NCBI RefSeq assembly: GCF_022848905.1
Contig: NZ_JAFIRA010000025.1
Span: 1 to 50,100 of the forward strand
Length of the DNA: 50,100 bases
Direction: 5' to 3'
Source of the DNA: Thermostichus vulcanus str. 'Rupite'
GTDB lineage: Bacteria; Cyanobacteriota; Cyanobacteriia; Thermostichales; Thermostichaceae
In this document: in pieces, positions 1 through 9,499 of the stretch
How the letters are laid out: each line of letters opens with the position of its first letter
Numbering within the stretch: the first letter of the stretch is position 1
Notes under the pieces: generated by a model
Told to the model about the DNA's origin: nothing
What the model saw: only the letters and a program-made list of their open reading frames with translations
Database searches by the model: none
Translations under genes and position numbers: made by a program

Positions 1-798
1 CGCCAGTCGCTTAGCGTGCTCTTTACGCTGCCTGCTGACCTTCAGTTCATGTCTAGCTAAACGTTGACGGGCTTTCACCCGATTCTTGGAGCCTTTAGCC
101 TTTCTGCTTAAGCGTCGTTGCAAGCGTCTCCGCCTAACCTGACTCTTCTTGTAGAACTGCTGTATAGGCTCATGATGACCGTTGCTATCGGTGTAGAAGT
201 GCTCTAGTCCTACATCTAACCCCACAGCTTGACCTGTAGGCTGACGGGTGTCTAAAGCAATCGATTCATCAACCGAGACAACAAATTGGACATAGTAACC
301 ATCAGCACGCCTGACGATTCGTACCCGTTTGATTTGCTCAGGTTGGTAGAACCCCAAATCGTAGGTACCAATCAGCCGCACTACGCCAATCTGGAAGCCA
401 TCCGTGAACTGGATGCGCTTCAACCCAAGCAACTTCCAGCCTGAGGTTTTGTACTCCACAGACCGAGCATGTTTCTTAAACTTGGGATACCCAACGGGTC
501 GGATACCTTTTGTGCAGTTGCGTTCGCGCCAGCGGCGACTTGTCGCATAGAAGTTGGAAATTGCTGACCATGCCTGCTCAGCACTGGCTTGTCTTGCTTG
601 AGAGTTGAGCTTTTTTGCCCACTCAAACTCACGAGCCAGCACTTTGCAGTATTTGTTGAGGTCGTACTTATTCTTGCCTTTCTCATCCATCCACAGACGC
701 AAACATTTGTTCCGCACAAACTGTGCAGTCCGAATAGCCTCATTGATGGCGGCGGCTTGAGCGGGTACAACCCTGGCCTTAAATTCCAACACTCTCAT
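1..798 (-). CDS. tnpB: TnpB (IS200/IS605-family OrfB) RNA-guided nuclease, C-terminus beyond window
   Basis: The reading frame is open for 266 codons from an ATG at 798 down to base 1 without a stop, so the gene is partial only because the window ends. It starts MRVLEFKARVVPAQ and has the arginine- and lysine-rich N-terminal part typical of TnpB/OrfB proteins. In the middle it contains the segment AVGLDVGLEHFYTDSNG, which matches the first RuvC-like motif with its catalytic Asp. A basic helical region follows (RRRRLQRRLSRKAKGSKNR). The remaining RuvC residues and the zinc finger would lie left of base 1. Family knowledge: TnpB is a transposon-encoded nuclease guided by an omega-RNA made from the element's 3' end, also outside the window. 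No tnpA is seen beside it, so it may be a solo IS1341-type element. Confidence 0.85.
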   Translation of the reverse strand, partial: MRVLEFKARVVPAQAAAINEAIRTAQFVRNKCLRLWMDEKGKNKYDLNKYCKVLAREFEWAKKLNSQARQASAEQAWSAISNFYATSRRWRERNCTKGIRPVGYPKFKKHARSVEYKTSGWKLLGLKRIQFTDGFQIGVVRLIGTYDLGFYQPEQIKRVRIVRRADGYYVQFVVSVDESIALDTRQPTGQAVGLDVGLEHFYTDSNGHHEPIQQFYKKSQVRRRRLQRRLSRKAKGSKNRVKARQRLARHELKVSRQRKEHAKRLA

Positions 799-859
799 CG
801 GTCTTAGGCTAACCTCTGAAGCACAAAACAGCCATCAGGAAAGAGGCGCAAGGCGCATC

Positions 860-877
860 CCACTCCTAGAGGAGTGG
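860..877. repeat. Hairpin upstream of tnpB, probable IS200/IS605-type end structure
   Basis: A perfect 7-bp stem (CCACTCC / GGAGTGG) with a TAGA loop lies about 60 bases upstream of the tnpB start. IS200/IS605-type elements carry subterminal hairpins instead of inverted repeats, so this is probably the left end of the TnpB element. The exact cleavage point cannot be set from one end. Confidence 0.45.
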
Positions 878-967
878 ATCTTCCCGCGCCATGTTTTTGA
901 TAAGTCCTGAGAAGGAGCTTTTGGCTGACAATGCTGAGATATAGTCAATTCAAATAAGAATGAGACA

Positions 968-1839
968 CTAGCAAGCACAGTAGTTCCGAATCACTTCATC
1001 AATAGAGGTTCCAATGTCAGCATACATCCTTGCCCTCTTGAGAGCACTAAAATCATGCTCTATGTCATTTAGGTCTGGGGAGTACCTGGGCAGAAAGACG
1101 ACTTCATGTCCCCCAGCTTCCACCAACTCCTTTATCCTACCCTTACGATGAATCGGTGCATTATCCATAATTAAAACAGATGGCCTCTCCAAGCTCGGTA
1201 TTAAGTATCGCTCCAGCCACCCTTCAAATCCTTCTGCATTTAAGCTGCCTTGAAAAAGCATAGGTGCTATCAAGTCCTTCTTCTTTTTCCTCCTACCCGC
1301 CACTAGGCTCTCTCTCTTCCCTCGCTTCTCTCCATAAACTTTTTTCCCTCTCTTTGCCCAAGCATAAACACATGTACGTATCTCATCAAACCCCGTCTCG
1401 TCAATATAAACTAAGCTATCACTGCCATATTTCTGTATGAGCTCCCGCAAGACTCTGTAGTATTTGATTCTCTCTTGCCGGTCTCGTTCTCGATACCTTA
1501 ATTCTTTTTTTTTCGCGTTATTTTCATCTGCCTGAGAGCATAATGAATAGCACTCGGTTGAACGCCGAACTTCTCAGCTCTGTCCTTTAACTTAGCTTCT
1601 GGGTACTGCTCCACATGTTCTTTTAGGGCAGCCCAGCTCATTTTTCGCTCCCGTCTTTTGACCACGGTTGGGCTGAGGTCTTCTCGGCCTAGCCAGCGAT
1701 AAATAGTTGCACGACTGACATCGTAGAGCTGGGCAGCTTTCGTTGGACTGCCCCCTTCCTCAACATACTTTACAACTCTCTCCCTCAAGTCTAAGCTGTA
1801 GCTCATGAGGCTCCCTCCAACAGGTTCTATCCACGCCAT
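968..1839 (-). CDS. IS630-family transposase, two frames joined by a -1 frameshift
   Basis: Frame A (1839-1498, 113 aa) starts MAWIEPVGG, or more probably at MSYSLDLRERVVKYVEEGG, and carries the helix-turn-helix (SPTKAAQLYDVSRATIYRWL). It ends at a run of nine A followed by G (1504-1513 on this strand). The heptamer A AAA AAG is in frame there and is a classical -1 slippery site. After a -1 slip, reading continues without a stop as ELRYRERDRQERIKYYRVL into frame B (to 968). Frame B has the DDE catalytic motifs YIDETGF, IMDNAPIH and YSPDLNDIEHDF. The fused product would be about 290 aa, a normal length for the family. Frame B alone has only a TTG start at 1450 and no clear ribosome site, so frameshifting is the simplest reading. 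A disabling mutation is the alternative. Confidence 0.85.
1504..1513 (-). other. Slippery A9-G sequence for transposase -1 frameshifting
   Basis: On the minus strand nine A and a G precede the frame A stop by one codon. The A AAA AAG heptamer is in the zero frame, and the -1 frame is open from here to the DDE domain. That geometry is what makes a programmed shift likely. Confidence 0.7.
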
Positions 1840-1960
1840 CTTACCCTCAATGCTGTCTCACTCCCAACTGAATTGACTATAGTTTCCCGGTCATGTTCTG
1901 GATAGAGCTCTTGATAGTGTTCTAGGAAGGGATCCCGATCGTGTGCACCGCAGGAGGATT

Positions 1961-3235
1961 ATGGATCTGATTTTGCGCCGGGCCAATTTGCCGGATGGTC
2001 GCAAGGGCTTGGATATTGGCATTGAAGCGGGCCGAATCGTTGCCCTGGAAACGAACCTACCAGCCACCGCAGCGCAGGAAATCGATGTCAGTGGTCGGTT
2101 GGTATCCCCCCCGTTTGTGGATGCCCATTTTCATATGGATGCCACCCTCAGCTACGGGATCCCGCGGGTCAACCAATCGGGCACGCTGCTGGAAGGGATC
2201 GCTCTGTGGGGGGAACTCAAACCTCTGCTCACGCCGGAAGCGGTGATCGAACGGGCCTTGGCCTATTGCGACTGGGCGGTGGCACGGGGTATTTTGGCGA
2301 TTCGCACCCATGTGGATATCTGTGATCCCAGCCTATTGGCGGTGCGGGCTCTCTTAGAGGTCAAACACAAAGTGGCCCCCTACCTGGATTTGCAGTTGGT
2401 GGCTTTTCCCCAGGATGGCTATTATCGCTCGCCGGGGGCTGTGGATCTACTGGAGAAGGCCCTCGATTTGGGGGTGGATGTGGTGGGTGGCATCCCTCAC
2501 TTTGAGCGGACGATGGCGGAGGGGGCGGCTTCGGTGCGGGCCTTGTGTGAGATCGCTGCCGCACGGGGCCTGCGGGTGGATTTGCACTGTGATGAGACGG
2601 ATGATCCGCTGTCCCGCCATGTGGAAACCTTGGCCTACGAAACCCAGCGGCTGGGCTTGCAGGGGCGAGTGGCCGGATCCCACCTCACCTCGATGCACTC
2701 GATGGACAACTACTACGTCAGCAAGCTGATCCCACTGATGGCGGAGGCAGAACTGGGGGTGATCTCCAACCCGTTGATCAACATGGTCATTCAAGGTCGC
2801 CACGATACCTATCCAAAGCGGCGGGGCCTCACACGGGTGCCGGAATTGATGGCGGCAGGGCTAACAGTGGCCTTTGGCCATGATTGTGTAATGGATCCCT
2901 GGTATCCCCTCGGCAGTGGCAACATGCTGGAGGTGGCCCACATGGGGATCCATGCCGCCCAACTCACCGGCTATGAGCAGATGCGTCAGTGCTTCTTGGC
3001 GGTAACCGAAAATCCCGCCCGCATTCTCGGGCTGGAGGGGTATGGCTTGCAACCGGGTTGTTATGCGGATGTGGTGGTGTTGCAGGCGGCGGATCCTGTG
3101 GAAGCGATTCGCCTCAAACCGGCCTGTTTGTACGTGTTCCGCCGCGGCCAGCTCATCGCTCAAACCCCGCCCGTCGTCAGTCAGCTCAACCTGCCCAATC
3201 GCCCTAGCGAAGTGGACTTCACCCGCAAACTCTGA
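1961..3235 (+). CDS. codA: Cytosine deaminase (CodA-type amidohydrolase)
   Basis: This is a 424-residue amidohydrolase-fold enzyme that should convert cytosine to uracil and ammonia in the cytoplasm. Metal and active-site motifs are all visible in family order: FVDAHFHMDA near residue 56, RTHVDICD, LVAFPQDG, LHCDETDD, the SHLTSMHSM segment and FGHDCVMDPWYPLGSGNML. The C-terminus returns to the small beta-sandwich with the usual GLQPGCYADVVVL. I chose the ATG at 1961, with AGGAGG three to four bases before it. A GTG at 1943 would add six residues and bury the Shine-Dalgarno sequence inside the gene. The gene stands alone between the IS630 element and a convergent gene. The IS may have replaced its upstream promoter. 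Related triazine or isoguanine deaminases are possible, but the CodA motifs are good. Confidence 0.9.
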   Translation: MDLILRRANLPDGRKGLDIGIEAGRIVALETNLPATAAQEIDVSGRLVSPPFVDAHFHMDATLSYGIPRVNQSGTLLEGIALWGELKPLLTPEAVIERALAYCDWAVARGILAIRTHVDICDPSLLAVRALLEVKHKVAPYLDLQLVAFPQDGYYRSPGAVDLLEKALDLGVDVVGGIPHFERTMAEGAASVRALCEIAAARGLRVDLHCDETDDPLSRHVETLAYETQRLGLQGRVAGSHLTSMHSMDNYYVSKLIPLMAEAELGVISNPLINMVIQGRHDTYPKRRGLTRVPELMAAGLTVAFGHDCVMDPWYPLGSGNMLEVAHMGIHAAQLTGYEQMRQCFLAVTENPARILGLEGYGLQPGCYADVVVLQAADPVEAIRLKPACLYVFRRGQLIAQTPPVVSQLNLPNRPSEVDFTRKL

Positions 3236-3253
3236 CCTTTGATCTTTTGATCT

Positions 3254-3688
3254 TTACCGACGCACTGTACCCGTAAAGCCGCTGGCTTTGAATTGTTCCA
3301 TCGTCAAGGGCAGCGGGTTGGTGACCGGCACCGAAATCCGAATCGAGAAGGGAGTTTCACCGGGAGGAACTTCTTCAATCGCCCCCAGCCGCGTCCGTTC
3401 TGGCATCACATCATTGCCGTTGGCATCGTAAAGACGGCCAAAGACATCCGCATTGACCAAGGTATTTTTGGAGCGATTCACCACCGTACCTTCGATAAAC
3501 AGACACTTGGCTGCCATTGGGTTGGCGGTGCTGGTGACCATGTTCGAGTATTCGGCAGTATCAGGGCAGGGGGTAATGTGGAGATCCTTCAATTGTAGAG
3601 AAGTCGCCCCAAAGCCCATCAGTAGAAAGGCCAACCCCATACAACAGCCGAGCATCACCCGTTTGGCCCGGTTCCAAAATTGGCTCAT
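3254..3688 (-). CDS. Secreted or membrane-anchored hypothetical protein, FxLYD-like
   Basis: The protein has 144 residues. Residues 13-30 form a hydrophobic segment (MLGCCMGLAFLLMGFGA), a signal peptide or membrane anchor, so the rest should be outside the cytoplasmic membrane. The C-terminal two thirds reads like a small beta-sandwich: EGTVVNRSKNTLVNADVF, then RLYDANGNDV, then VPPGETPFSIRISV. This pattern resembles FxLYD-type domains, found in many lipoproteins and secreted proteins. A Cys pair (C41 and C62) could form a disulphide. It converges with codA and lies downstream of the folate cyclo-ligase gene on the same strand. I do not recognise a specific family and assign no function. Confidence 0.7.
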   Translation of the reverse strand: MSQFWNRAKRVMLGCCMGLAFLLMGFGATSLQLKDLHITPCPDTAEYSNMVTSTANPMAAKCLFIEGTVVNRSKNTLVNADVFGRLYDANGNDVMPERTRLGAIEEVPPGETPFSIRISVPVTNPLPLTMEQFKASGFTGTVRR

Positions 3689-3726
3689 CGTTTTTCCTTT
3701 TTCCTTGAATGCCCACCCTCCCTAGT

Positions 3727-4347
3727 CTAGGGGATCCCCGTCCTGTAGAACCTGTTCTCGGTTTGGATCCCGTCTAGGCGCTGATCCCAGTCATCCTGAG
3801 GCAAGGGATCCTCTAGCAGGCAGGCTTGCGGCACAATGCCCCACTTCGGGGTGAGCCGGTTCTGCAAAAAGCGGTCGTAATAGCCACCGCCATAGCCCAA
3901 GCGGCCCCCCACTCGGTCACAGGCAAGGGCCGGCACCAAAATCAAATCGGCAGCATCGGGATCCAGCACTTCACTGCTAGGGGCAGGTTCGAGTAGGCCA
4001 AAGCGATTGCGAACCAGCGCTTCGGGGTTGTAACGGTGCCACTGCATCTGCCGGTGCGGCAAACAACGGGGGATCCCCCAGCGCTTCTCCGGCAAGGCCG
4101 CAAACAGGGATCCCAAATCCACCTCCGAACCAAAGGCCACATAGGCCAGGATCGTTTTCGCCTCTAAAAGGTACGGGTTACGGGCCAAGTGAGCAGAGAT
4201 CTTCTGACTAAGAATGCCCGTATCCAACCCCTGCCGCACCTGGCGAAAGTGTTGCCTGAGTCGAGCTTTCTCCGAAATAGGCTCACCTAGATTGGGTTGT
4301 ACGGCTGGAGAAGGGGCTCCCTGCACAGGCCTACGCTTGAACCACAA
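3727..4347 (-). CDS. 5-formyltetrahydrofolate cyclo-ligase
   Basis: This 206-residue cytoplasmic enzyme converts 5-formyl-THF to 5,10-methenyl-THF using ATP, returning a storage folate to one-carbon metabolism. The N-terminal helix has KARLRQHFRQVRQGL. The folate and ATP sites are seen in WGIPRCLP, the FGLLEPAP segment, LILVPALACDRVGGRLGYGGGYYDRFL (the glycine-rich phosphate loop, shown here in part as RLGYGGGYYDRF) and the C-terminal PQDDWDQRLDGIQTE. Length and motif order fit the YgfA/MTHFS family. It is not in an obvious operon; the next gene upstream, an FKBP isomerase, starts over 400 bases away on the same strand. Confidence 0.93.
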   Translation of the reverse strand: MWFKRRPVQGAPSPAVQPNLGEPISEKARLRQHFRQVRQGLDTGILSQKISAHLARNPYLLEAKTILAYVAFGSEVDLGSLFAALPEKRWGIPRCLPHRQMQWHRYNPEALVRNRFGLLEPAPSSEVLDPDAADLILVPALACDRVGGRLGYGGGYYDRFLQNRLTPKWGIVPQACLLEDPLPQDDWDQRLDGIQTENRFYRTGIP

Positions 4348-4391
4348 GTATGAAAAAAAGTATGAACGAGTAAAATATGGCGGCTCATCAG

Positions 4392-4847
4392 CTACTGAAT
4401 GCCCAGCAATTCCACCTCAAAATCCAAGGTGGCATTGGGCGGGATCACACCACCGGCCCCACGGCTGCCATAGGCCAACTCGGGCGGAATACGCAACTGC
4501 CGCTTGCCCCCCACTTGCATGGTGGCCAGACCTTCCTCCCAACCGGGGATCACTTGGCCCACTCCATAGGTGAAGGCGAAGGGCTGATTGCGTTGGTAGG
4601 AGCTATCAAACACGGTGCCATCCTGTAGCTTGCCTACGTAGTTCACCACCACTGTTTGCCCCGGTTCAGGAGAAGGCCCGCTGCCCTGGGTGATGTCGTA
4701 GTATTGCAACCCAGAATCGGTGGTGATGAAATCGCTCGACTGTACATTCACAACGGGATTATCCTTGGCTCGTGAAAAAGCCATAACCGGGTTGCCCCAT
4801 CCCCACAACAGGAGCAAGCCCAACATCAGTACCAGTATCCGCTTCAT
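4392..4847 (-). CDS. FKBP-type peptidyl-prolyl cis-trans isomerase, exported
   Basis: The 151-residue protein begins with a signal peptide or membrane anchor ([18 protein letters not shown]), so it probably folds proteins in the periplasm or thylakoid lumen. The FKBP domain covers roughly residues 45-151, with the conserved segments [65 protein letters not shown] and [14 protein letters not shown]. The drug-binding and active-site residues (Y, F, D, F, V-I, W, Y) are all in place. I chose ATG 4847 because translation from the upstream start at 4901 would put 18 mixed residues before a perfect signal sequence. Cyanobacterial FKBPs of this type are known in the lumen. Confidence 0.93.
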   Translation of the reverse strand: MKRILVLMLGLLLLWGWGNPVMAFSRAKDNPVVNVQSSDFITTDSGLQYYDITQGSGPSPEPGQTVVVNYVGKLQDGTVFDSSYQRNQPFAFTYGVGQVIPGWEEGLATMQVGGKRQLRIPPELAYGSRGAGGVIPPNATLDFEVELLGIQ

Positions 4848-4939
4848 AAAACAGCACCCCAAAGCCCACGTGATTTTTCCAGAGTATTTTTCCGGTTGCA
4901 TGGGTATTTCCTAGGATCCTAAGGGATCCCACCGGCCCA

Positions 4940-5650
4940 TTAACCCTTCATCTCAGCAAATTCAATGATCTGTCCCTGTTCATCCCGCACCCAAAACACA
5001 AATGGCTTCTCGGAACGAACGCTGTTGCGGATCCCTTGCTTGTTGATGCGCTTCAAGAGAGCTTTCAAGGATTCTCGCTCATGGCTGGTGTGCCGATAGC
5101 GCACTCCGCCACCTGCAGAAGTAGAGGAAGAACCAGGGTATCCCGTGCCGTAGGAGCTGCTTCCGTAAGCGCCATAAGCAGTCGTGGCAGAAGTTGCAGG
5201 TGTAGAGGCATAGGTCTCCGTAACCCCAGGGATCACGTGCAATTGTGCATTGTCGGAGAGTTGATACCAAAGGCCGGGAGTATCCACTCGGGGAGGAGCG
5301 GCAGTTGGGCGAGCTTGGGAATCAAAGCGAGGGCTAAGACCAATATCCCCTGGGAAATAGACGGATCCCAGGCTGGAACTCACCATGCTCTGCTCGTAGC
5401 CGTAATAGTACTGCAGCGGTAGCTCTGCTTCCGGTAACTTCAGTACCTTCTCATAAAAGCCTCTGGCTTGCTCCAGATCCGGCACGATGATCGTGTGTAC
5501 CCGGGGTGCTCCACTTAAAAAAGTCCACATCGCCCCGCCGTAGGCCGAGAGCAACAAAAACATCAATCCCTTGGTGGAGAGCAAAATCTCCAGCGGGATC
5601 AAAGGCAACATCAATCCGGGCGGGGTCAGCATCAGCAGGCATCCATCCAC
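4940..5650 (-). CDS. Membrane-anchored VOC (glyoxalase-like) domain protein
   Basis: The 236-residue product starts with two hydrophobic stretches (LMLPLIPLEILL and GLMFLLLSAYGGAMWTF). It then has a vicinal-oxygen-chelate half-domain: RVHTIIVPDLEQARGFYEKV is the standard first beta-alpha unit. The middle is a low-complexity Ser/Gly/Tyr/Ala linker (about residues 150-180). The second half-domain ends FVFWVRDEQGQIIEFAEM, with the usual glyoxalase C-terminal Glu. It resembles cyanobacterial glyoxalase-like proteins of unknown substrate. The linker and membrane anchor are unusual for a metabolic glyoxalase. No function beyond the fold can be claimed. Confidence 0.75.
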   Translation of the reverse strand: MDGCLLMLTPPGLMLPLIPLEILLSTKGLMFLLLSAYGGAMWTFLSGAPRVHTIIVPDLEQARGFYEKVLKLPEAELPLQYYYGYEQSMVSSSLGSVYFPGDIGLSPRFDSQARPTAAPPRVDTPGLWYQLSDNAQLHVIPGVTETYASTPATSATTAYGAYGSSSYGTGYPGSSSTSAGGGVRYRHTSHERESLKALLKRINKQGIRNSVRSEKPFVFWVRDEQGQIIEFAEMKG

Positions 5651-5820
5651 AGGGCTTCTCTACTCCAGTATAGGATCCCGGCTCCTTCGGCCCGCTGGGA
5701 TCCCTGAAATTGTACAGTTCCTGACTTGGCAAGTTAGGCTCCTAATGCCCACAGCTTTATCGTAGAAGGGATAGGTGGATGTGTTGAGGTCAGAGCCAAG
5801 TAGCCTAGGAACCCTAGCTC

Positions 5821-8454
5821 TCAAGACGGGATCCCTAACAAATCCTCAATTTTGGGCATTTGATCCAACGGAATCACCCGACCCTCATCCTCAAAGTTGG
5901 GGATCTCATTAAAGTTGAGATAGCGGTACAGTTCCCCAGCAAAAGGCTGAAGTTTGTTGGAAACAATATCTTGATACTCTGTAGGGGTTGGGATCCGTCC
6001 TAGCAGGGCACAAGCCGCCGCAAGTTCCGCAGATCCGAGGTAAACTCGTGCATCTTTGCCCATGCGATTGTTGAAGTTACGAGTGGAGGTGGACATCACC
6101 GTGGCACCATCTTCCACACGGGCTTGGTTGCCCATACACAGGCTACAGCCAGGCATTTCCGTGCGAGCACCCACGGCTGCAAAGGTGCCATACACTCCTT
6201 CTGCCCGCAGTTGGGATTCATCCATACGAGTTGGGGGGCAGATCCAAAATTGACGCACTTTGGCCCGACCTTGACCTTCCAAAATCTTGGCAGCAGCTCG
6301 ATAGTGACCAATATTGGTCATACAAGAGCCGATAAACACTTCATCAATCTTGATGGGGGTGTCGGGGTTACCCGCTGCATTTTGTGCATAAACCTCGCTC
6401 AGGGTCATCACCTTATCCGGGTCATTGGGGGCACAAACAATCGGCTCAGTGATGGTATTCAAATCAATCTCAATAACCTCAGCATATTCGGCATCTGGAT
6501 CCGCCTCCATTAAGCTTGGATTGGCCAGCCACTCTTCCATTTTGACGATGCGCCGCAGCAGGGTTCTTGCATCCTGATAGCCGCGCGCAATCATGTTTTT
6601 CAGCAACACAACGTTGGAACGCAGATATTCTGCAACCGTTTCAATGCTGAGCTTGATGGTACAACCGGCACAGTTGCGCTCCGCCGAAGCATCGGTAAAC
6701 TCAAAGGCCTGTTCCACTTTCAAATCGGGTAAGCCCTCAATTTCCATGATCCGTCCGGCAAAAACGTTCTTTTTGCCCTTTTTCTCGACGGTCAACAGGC
6801 CCTTTTGAATGGCTACATAGGGAATGGCGTGGACAATATCCCGCAGGGTGATCCCTGGCTGTAACTGGCCCTTAAACCGTACCAAAACGGATTCCGGCAT
6901 ATCCAAGGGCATCACCCCTAGTGCCGCCGCAAAGGCCACTAGGCCAGATCCGGCTGGAAAGGAAATCCCCAAAGGGAAACGGGTGTGAGAGTCCCCCCCG
7001 GTGCCAACCGTATCCGGCAGCAGCATCCGGTTCAACCAGGAGTGGATGATGCCATCCCCAGGACGCAGAACCACTCCCCCCCGTGAGGCAAAAAAGTCCG
7101 GCAGTTCTTTGTGGGTTTTGATATCAACCGGCTTAGGATAGGCTGCCGTATGGCAGAAGCTCTGCAGCACCAAATCGGCGTTAAAGCCCAGACAGGCCAG
7201 CTCTTTCAGCTCGTCCCGCGTCATCGGCCCAGTGGTGTCCTGGGATCCCACTGTCGTCATCAAGGGTTCACAGCTCGTACCTGGACGCACCCCCGCTAGG
7301 CCACAGGCTTTGCCGACAATTTTTTGGGCCAGGGTATAGCCTTTACCGGTTTCTTGGGGTGGCTTGGGCCGGATAAACAGCGGGGAGGGATCCCAACCCA
7401 AGGCTTGGCGGGTTTTGTCGGTGAGGGCACGGCCAATCAACAGCGGGATCCGACCCCCGGCCCGCACTTCGTCGGTGAGGGTTTCTGGCTTGAGGTGGAA
7501 GGTGGAGAGGGTCTGGCCTGACTCAGAGGTGATCACACCCTGGTAGGGATGGATGGTGACCACCATGCCGGTTTCCAACCCGGACACATCGCATTGAATG
7601 GGTAGCGCCCCGGCATCTTCAGCAGTGTTGAAGAAAATGGGTGCGATTGTCCCCCCCAGGATCACCCCTCCAGCCCGCTTATTGGGGACATGGGGAATGT
7701 CATGGCCGATATGCCAAAGCACCGAGTTAATGGCGGATTTACGGGAGGATCCCGTCCCCACTACGTCCCCCACAAAGGCGACAGGATACCCCTTTCGCTT
7801 CAGTTCGGCAATGGTTGCCAGGGATCCCGGTGCGCGCGACTCCAGCATGGCCAAGGCATGCAGGGGGATATCCGGGCGGGTGGTGGCATGAGAGGCGGGC
7901 GAGAGATCGTCGGTGTTGATCTCCCCTGCCACTTTAAAGATCGTCACGGTGATCGCTTCAGCCAAGGGAGCTTTGGCAGTAAACCATTCCCCATGGGCCC
8001 AGGACTCAATCACCTGCTGAGCATAGACATTGCCGGCTTGGCTCAGCCCCAACACATCGTGAAAGGCATCGAAAATCAGCAGCGTATGGCTGAGGGCCTT
8101 GGCAGCAGCAGCGGCAATCTCTGCTCGTTCATCCGCCAACAGCTCCACCAAGATCTGGACGTTGTAGCCCCCCAGCATTGTGCCCAAAATCTCCACTGCC
8201 CGCAGCGGGGTGATCAAGGGAGACGTGACCTCTCCCTTGACCAAGGAGGCCAAAAAGCTGGCCTTCACATAGGCTGCTTCATCCACCCCCGGCGGGATCC
8301 GCTCCGTAAGCAGATGCAACAAAAAAGCCTCCTCCCCGGCAGGTGGAGCTTTGAGCCAATCGCACAATTGGCTGGTCTGAGTTGCATTAAGAGGTAATGG
8401 CGGGATCCCTTGCGCCTCACGGGCAGCAGCATGGGTGCGATAGTCGGCCAGCAT
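5821..8454 (-). CDS. acnB: Aconitate hydratase B / 2-methylisocitrate dehydratase
   Basis: This 877-residue enzyme isomerises citrate and isocitrate in the TCA cycle. It has the AcnB order of domains: an N-terminal HEAT-like helical domain, the swivelling domain 4 (around residues 170-370, with [19 protein letters not shown]), then the catalytic domains 1-3. The three [4Fe-4S] ligands can be placed by codon count at C711 (IGSCMTNIG) and C770/C773 (GCSLCMGNQ), one residue off the positions I recall for E. coli Acn[20 protein letters not shown] and [13 protein letters not shown], which bind the substrate, are intact. It is monocistronic, with more than 160 bases before the VOC gene. Aconitase B is the usual aconitase of cyanobacteria. 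Confidence 0.97.
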   Translation of the reverse strand: MLADYRTHAAAREAQGIPPLPLNATQTSQLCDWLKAPPAGEEAFLLHLLTERIPPGVDEAAYVKASFLASLVKGEVTSPLITPLRAVEILGTMLGGYNVQILVELLADERAEIAAAAAKALSHTLLIFDAFHDVLGLSQAGNVYAQQVIESWAHGEWFTAKAPLAEAITVTIFKVAGEINTDDLSPASHATTRPDIPLHALAMLESRAPGSLATIAELKRKGYPVAFVGDVVGTGSSRKSAINSVLWHIGHDIPHVPNKRAGGVILGGTIAPIFFNTAEDAGALPIQCDVSGLETGMVVTIHPYQGVITSESGQTLSTFHLKPETLTDEVRAGGRIPLLIGRALTDKTRQALGWDPSPLFIRPKPPQETGKGYTLAQKIVGKACGLAGVRPGTSCEPLMTTVGSQDTTGPMTRDELKELACLGFNADLVLQSFCHTAAYPKPVDIKTHKELPDFFASRGGVVLRPGDGIIHSWLNRMLLPDTVGTGGDSHTRFPLGISFPAGSGLVAFAAALGVMPLDMPESVLVRFKGQLQPGITLRDIVHAIPYVAIQKGLLTVEKKGKKNVFAGRIMEIEGLPDLKVEQAFEFTDASAERNCAGCTIKLSIETVAEYLRSNVVLLKNMIARGYQDARTLLRRIVKMEEWLANPSLMEADPDAEYAEVIEIDLNTITEPIVCAPNDPDKVMTLSEVYAQNAAGNPDTPIKIDEVFIGSCMTNIGHYRAAAKILEGQGRAKVRQFWICPPTRMDESQLRAEGVYGTFAAVGARTEMPGCSLCMGNQARVEDGATVMSTSTRNFNNRMGKDARVYLGSAELAAACALLGRIPTPTEYQDIVSNKLQPFAGELYRYLNFNEIPNFEDEGRVIPLDQMPKIEDLLGIPS

Positions 8455-8710
8455 AGGTATCCCCTCCGCAAATCGGGATGAAATACGATAAGGATCCCCA
8501 TTTTACGTCTGGAGCGGGGATCCGAGGTGTTTGGGGTGAACCTAGCTTGTCAGTCTTGTGTTGGATAACTGCGTGACAGACTTCCCCACAGACTTCTGCC
8601 ACTGACCGCTGAGCCAGTTATTGCTACCCAACGCTGCGCCTACGCCACCAACGCAGACTTCTCTTGCGAGCCATTAACAAAGCCTGTGCATAAAACTTCC
8701 TGTTCAGCAG

Positions 8711-9490
8711 CTACAAAGTCACGATGACAGGGGTATGATCACTGGGTTTTTCAGCTCGCCGCGGCTCAATATCGATCCAACAGGCCGTGGCCTTTTCGTA
8801 CAGATCGGGAGAAAGATACTGGTGATCGATGCGCCAACCGCGGTTACGTTGGAACCCACCGGAGCGATAATCCCACCAGCTAAAATGACCGGGTTCCGCC
8901 GTAAACTTGCGAAAGGCATCTTGAAACCCCAAAGCCAAAATCTCTCGTAGCGCCTGTCGCTCCGGTTCTGAAGCCATGATTTCTCCCGCTTTTTTGGGAT
9001 CATAAATATCTCGATCTTCGAGGGCAATGTTGAAATCACCGCACATGAGGATTGGCTCTTTTTGCTGTAGTGCCACCGTTAGATACTGTTTGAGTAGGGC
9101 TAACCAACGCAATTTGTAGGCATATTTTTCTGATCCCACCTCAGAGCCATTCGGCACATACAAGTTAAGAATGCGGATCCCTTGATAGACAGCGCTGATC
9201 ACCCGCTTTTGCTCATCCCAATCTTCTACTGAACCCAGCAGCGGCGCAAACCCCCGTTCCACCTTTTCCAAGGGATCCCGGCTGATCAGCGCCACGCCGT
9301 TGTAGGACTTTTGGCCGTAAACCTCTACCCAATAACCCCGTTCCTGGAAAGCCTCTCGCGGAAATTCTTCATCCACCACCTTGGTTTCCTGTAAGCAGAG
9401 CACATCCAGGGATCCCTGCCTGTCCAACCAGGCCAAAACCTGGGACAGACGGGTACGAATGGAGTTGACATTCCAGGTGGCAATTTGCAT
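8711..9490 (-). CDS. xthA: Exodeoxyribonuclease III (AP endonuclease)
   Basis: This is a 259-residue Mg2+-dependent endonuclease/exonuclease/phosphatase-fold enzyme of base-excision repair, acting at abasic sites. The motifs in order are TWNVNSIRTRLSQVL, LCLQETKVVDEEFP (catalytic Glu), SYNGVALISR, CGDFNIALEDRDIYDPK (Asp/Asn pair), FSWWDYRSGGFQRNRGWRID and SDHTPVIVTL (catalytic Asp-His). Full length is present. It begins 10 bases after the stop of the URC1-like gene, so the two are probably co-transcribed, although they have no obvious functional link. Confidence 0.95.
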   Translation of the reverse strand: MQIATWNVNSIRTRLSQVLAWLDRQGSLDVLCLQETKVVDEEFPREAFQERGYWVEVYGQKSYNGVALISRDPLEKVERGFAPLLGSVEDWDEQKRVISAVYQGIRILNLYVPNGSEVGSEKYAYKLRWLALLKQYLTVALQQKEPILMCGDFNIALEDRDIYDPKKAGEIMASEPERQALREILALGFQDAFRKFTAEPGHFSWWDYRSGGFQRNRGWRIDHQYLSPDLYEKATACWIDIEPRRAEKPSDHTPVIVTL

Positions 9491-9499
9491 GGATCCCGC

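Larger units (their letters stand above)
940..1881 (-). mobile_element. Complete IS630-family insertion sequence
   Basis: The element is bounded by 28-base imperfect inverted repeats at 940-967 and 1854-1881. Both begin TATAGTCAATTCA and end TGAGACA, reading inwards. TA at both outer ends is the target duplication expected of IS630/Tc1-mariner transposition. Between the repeats lies only the transposase, in two overlapping reading frames. The element sits about 80 bases upstream of the cytosine deaminase gene. Both ends and all catalytic motifs are present, so it may still be active. Confidence 0.9.

Noticed and set aside
7690-8397. Long + strand open frame (235 codons) opposite acnB
   Set aside because: It is a shadow of the AcnB coding sequence, with low-complexity composition and no domain; the opposite strand has perfect aconitase motifs.
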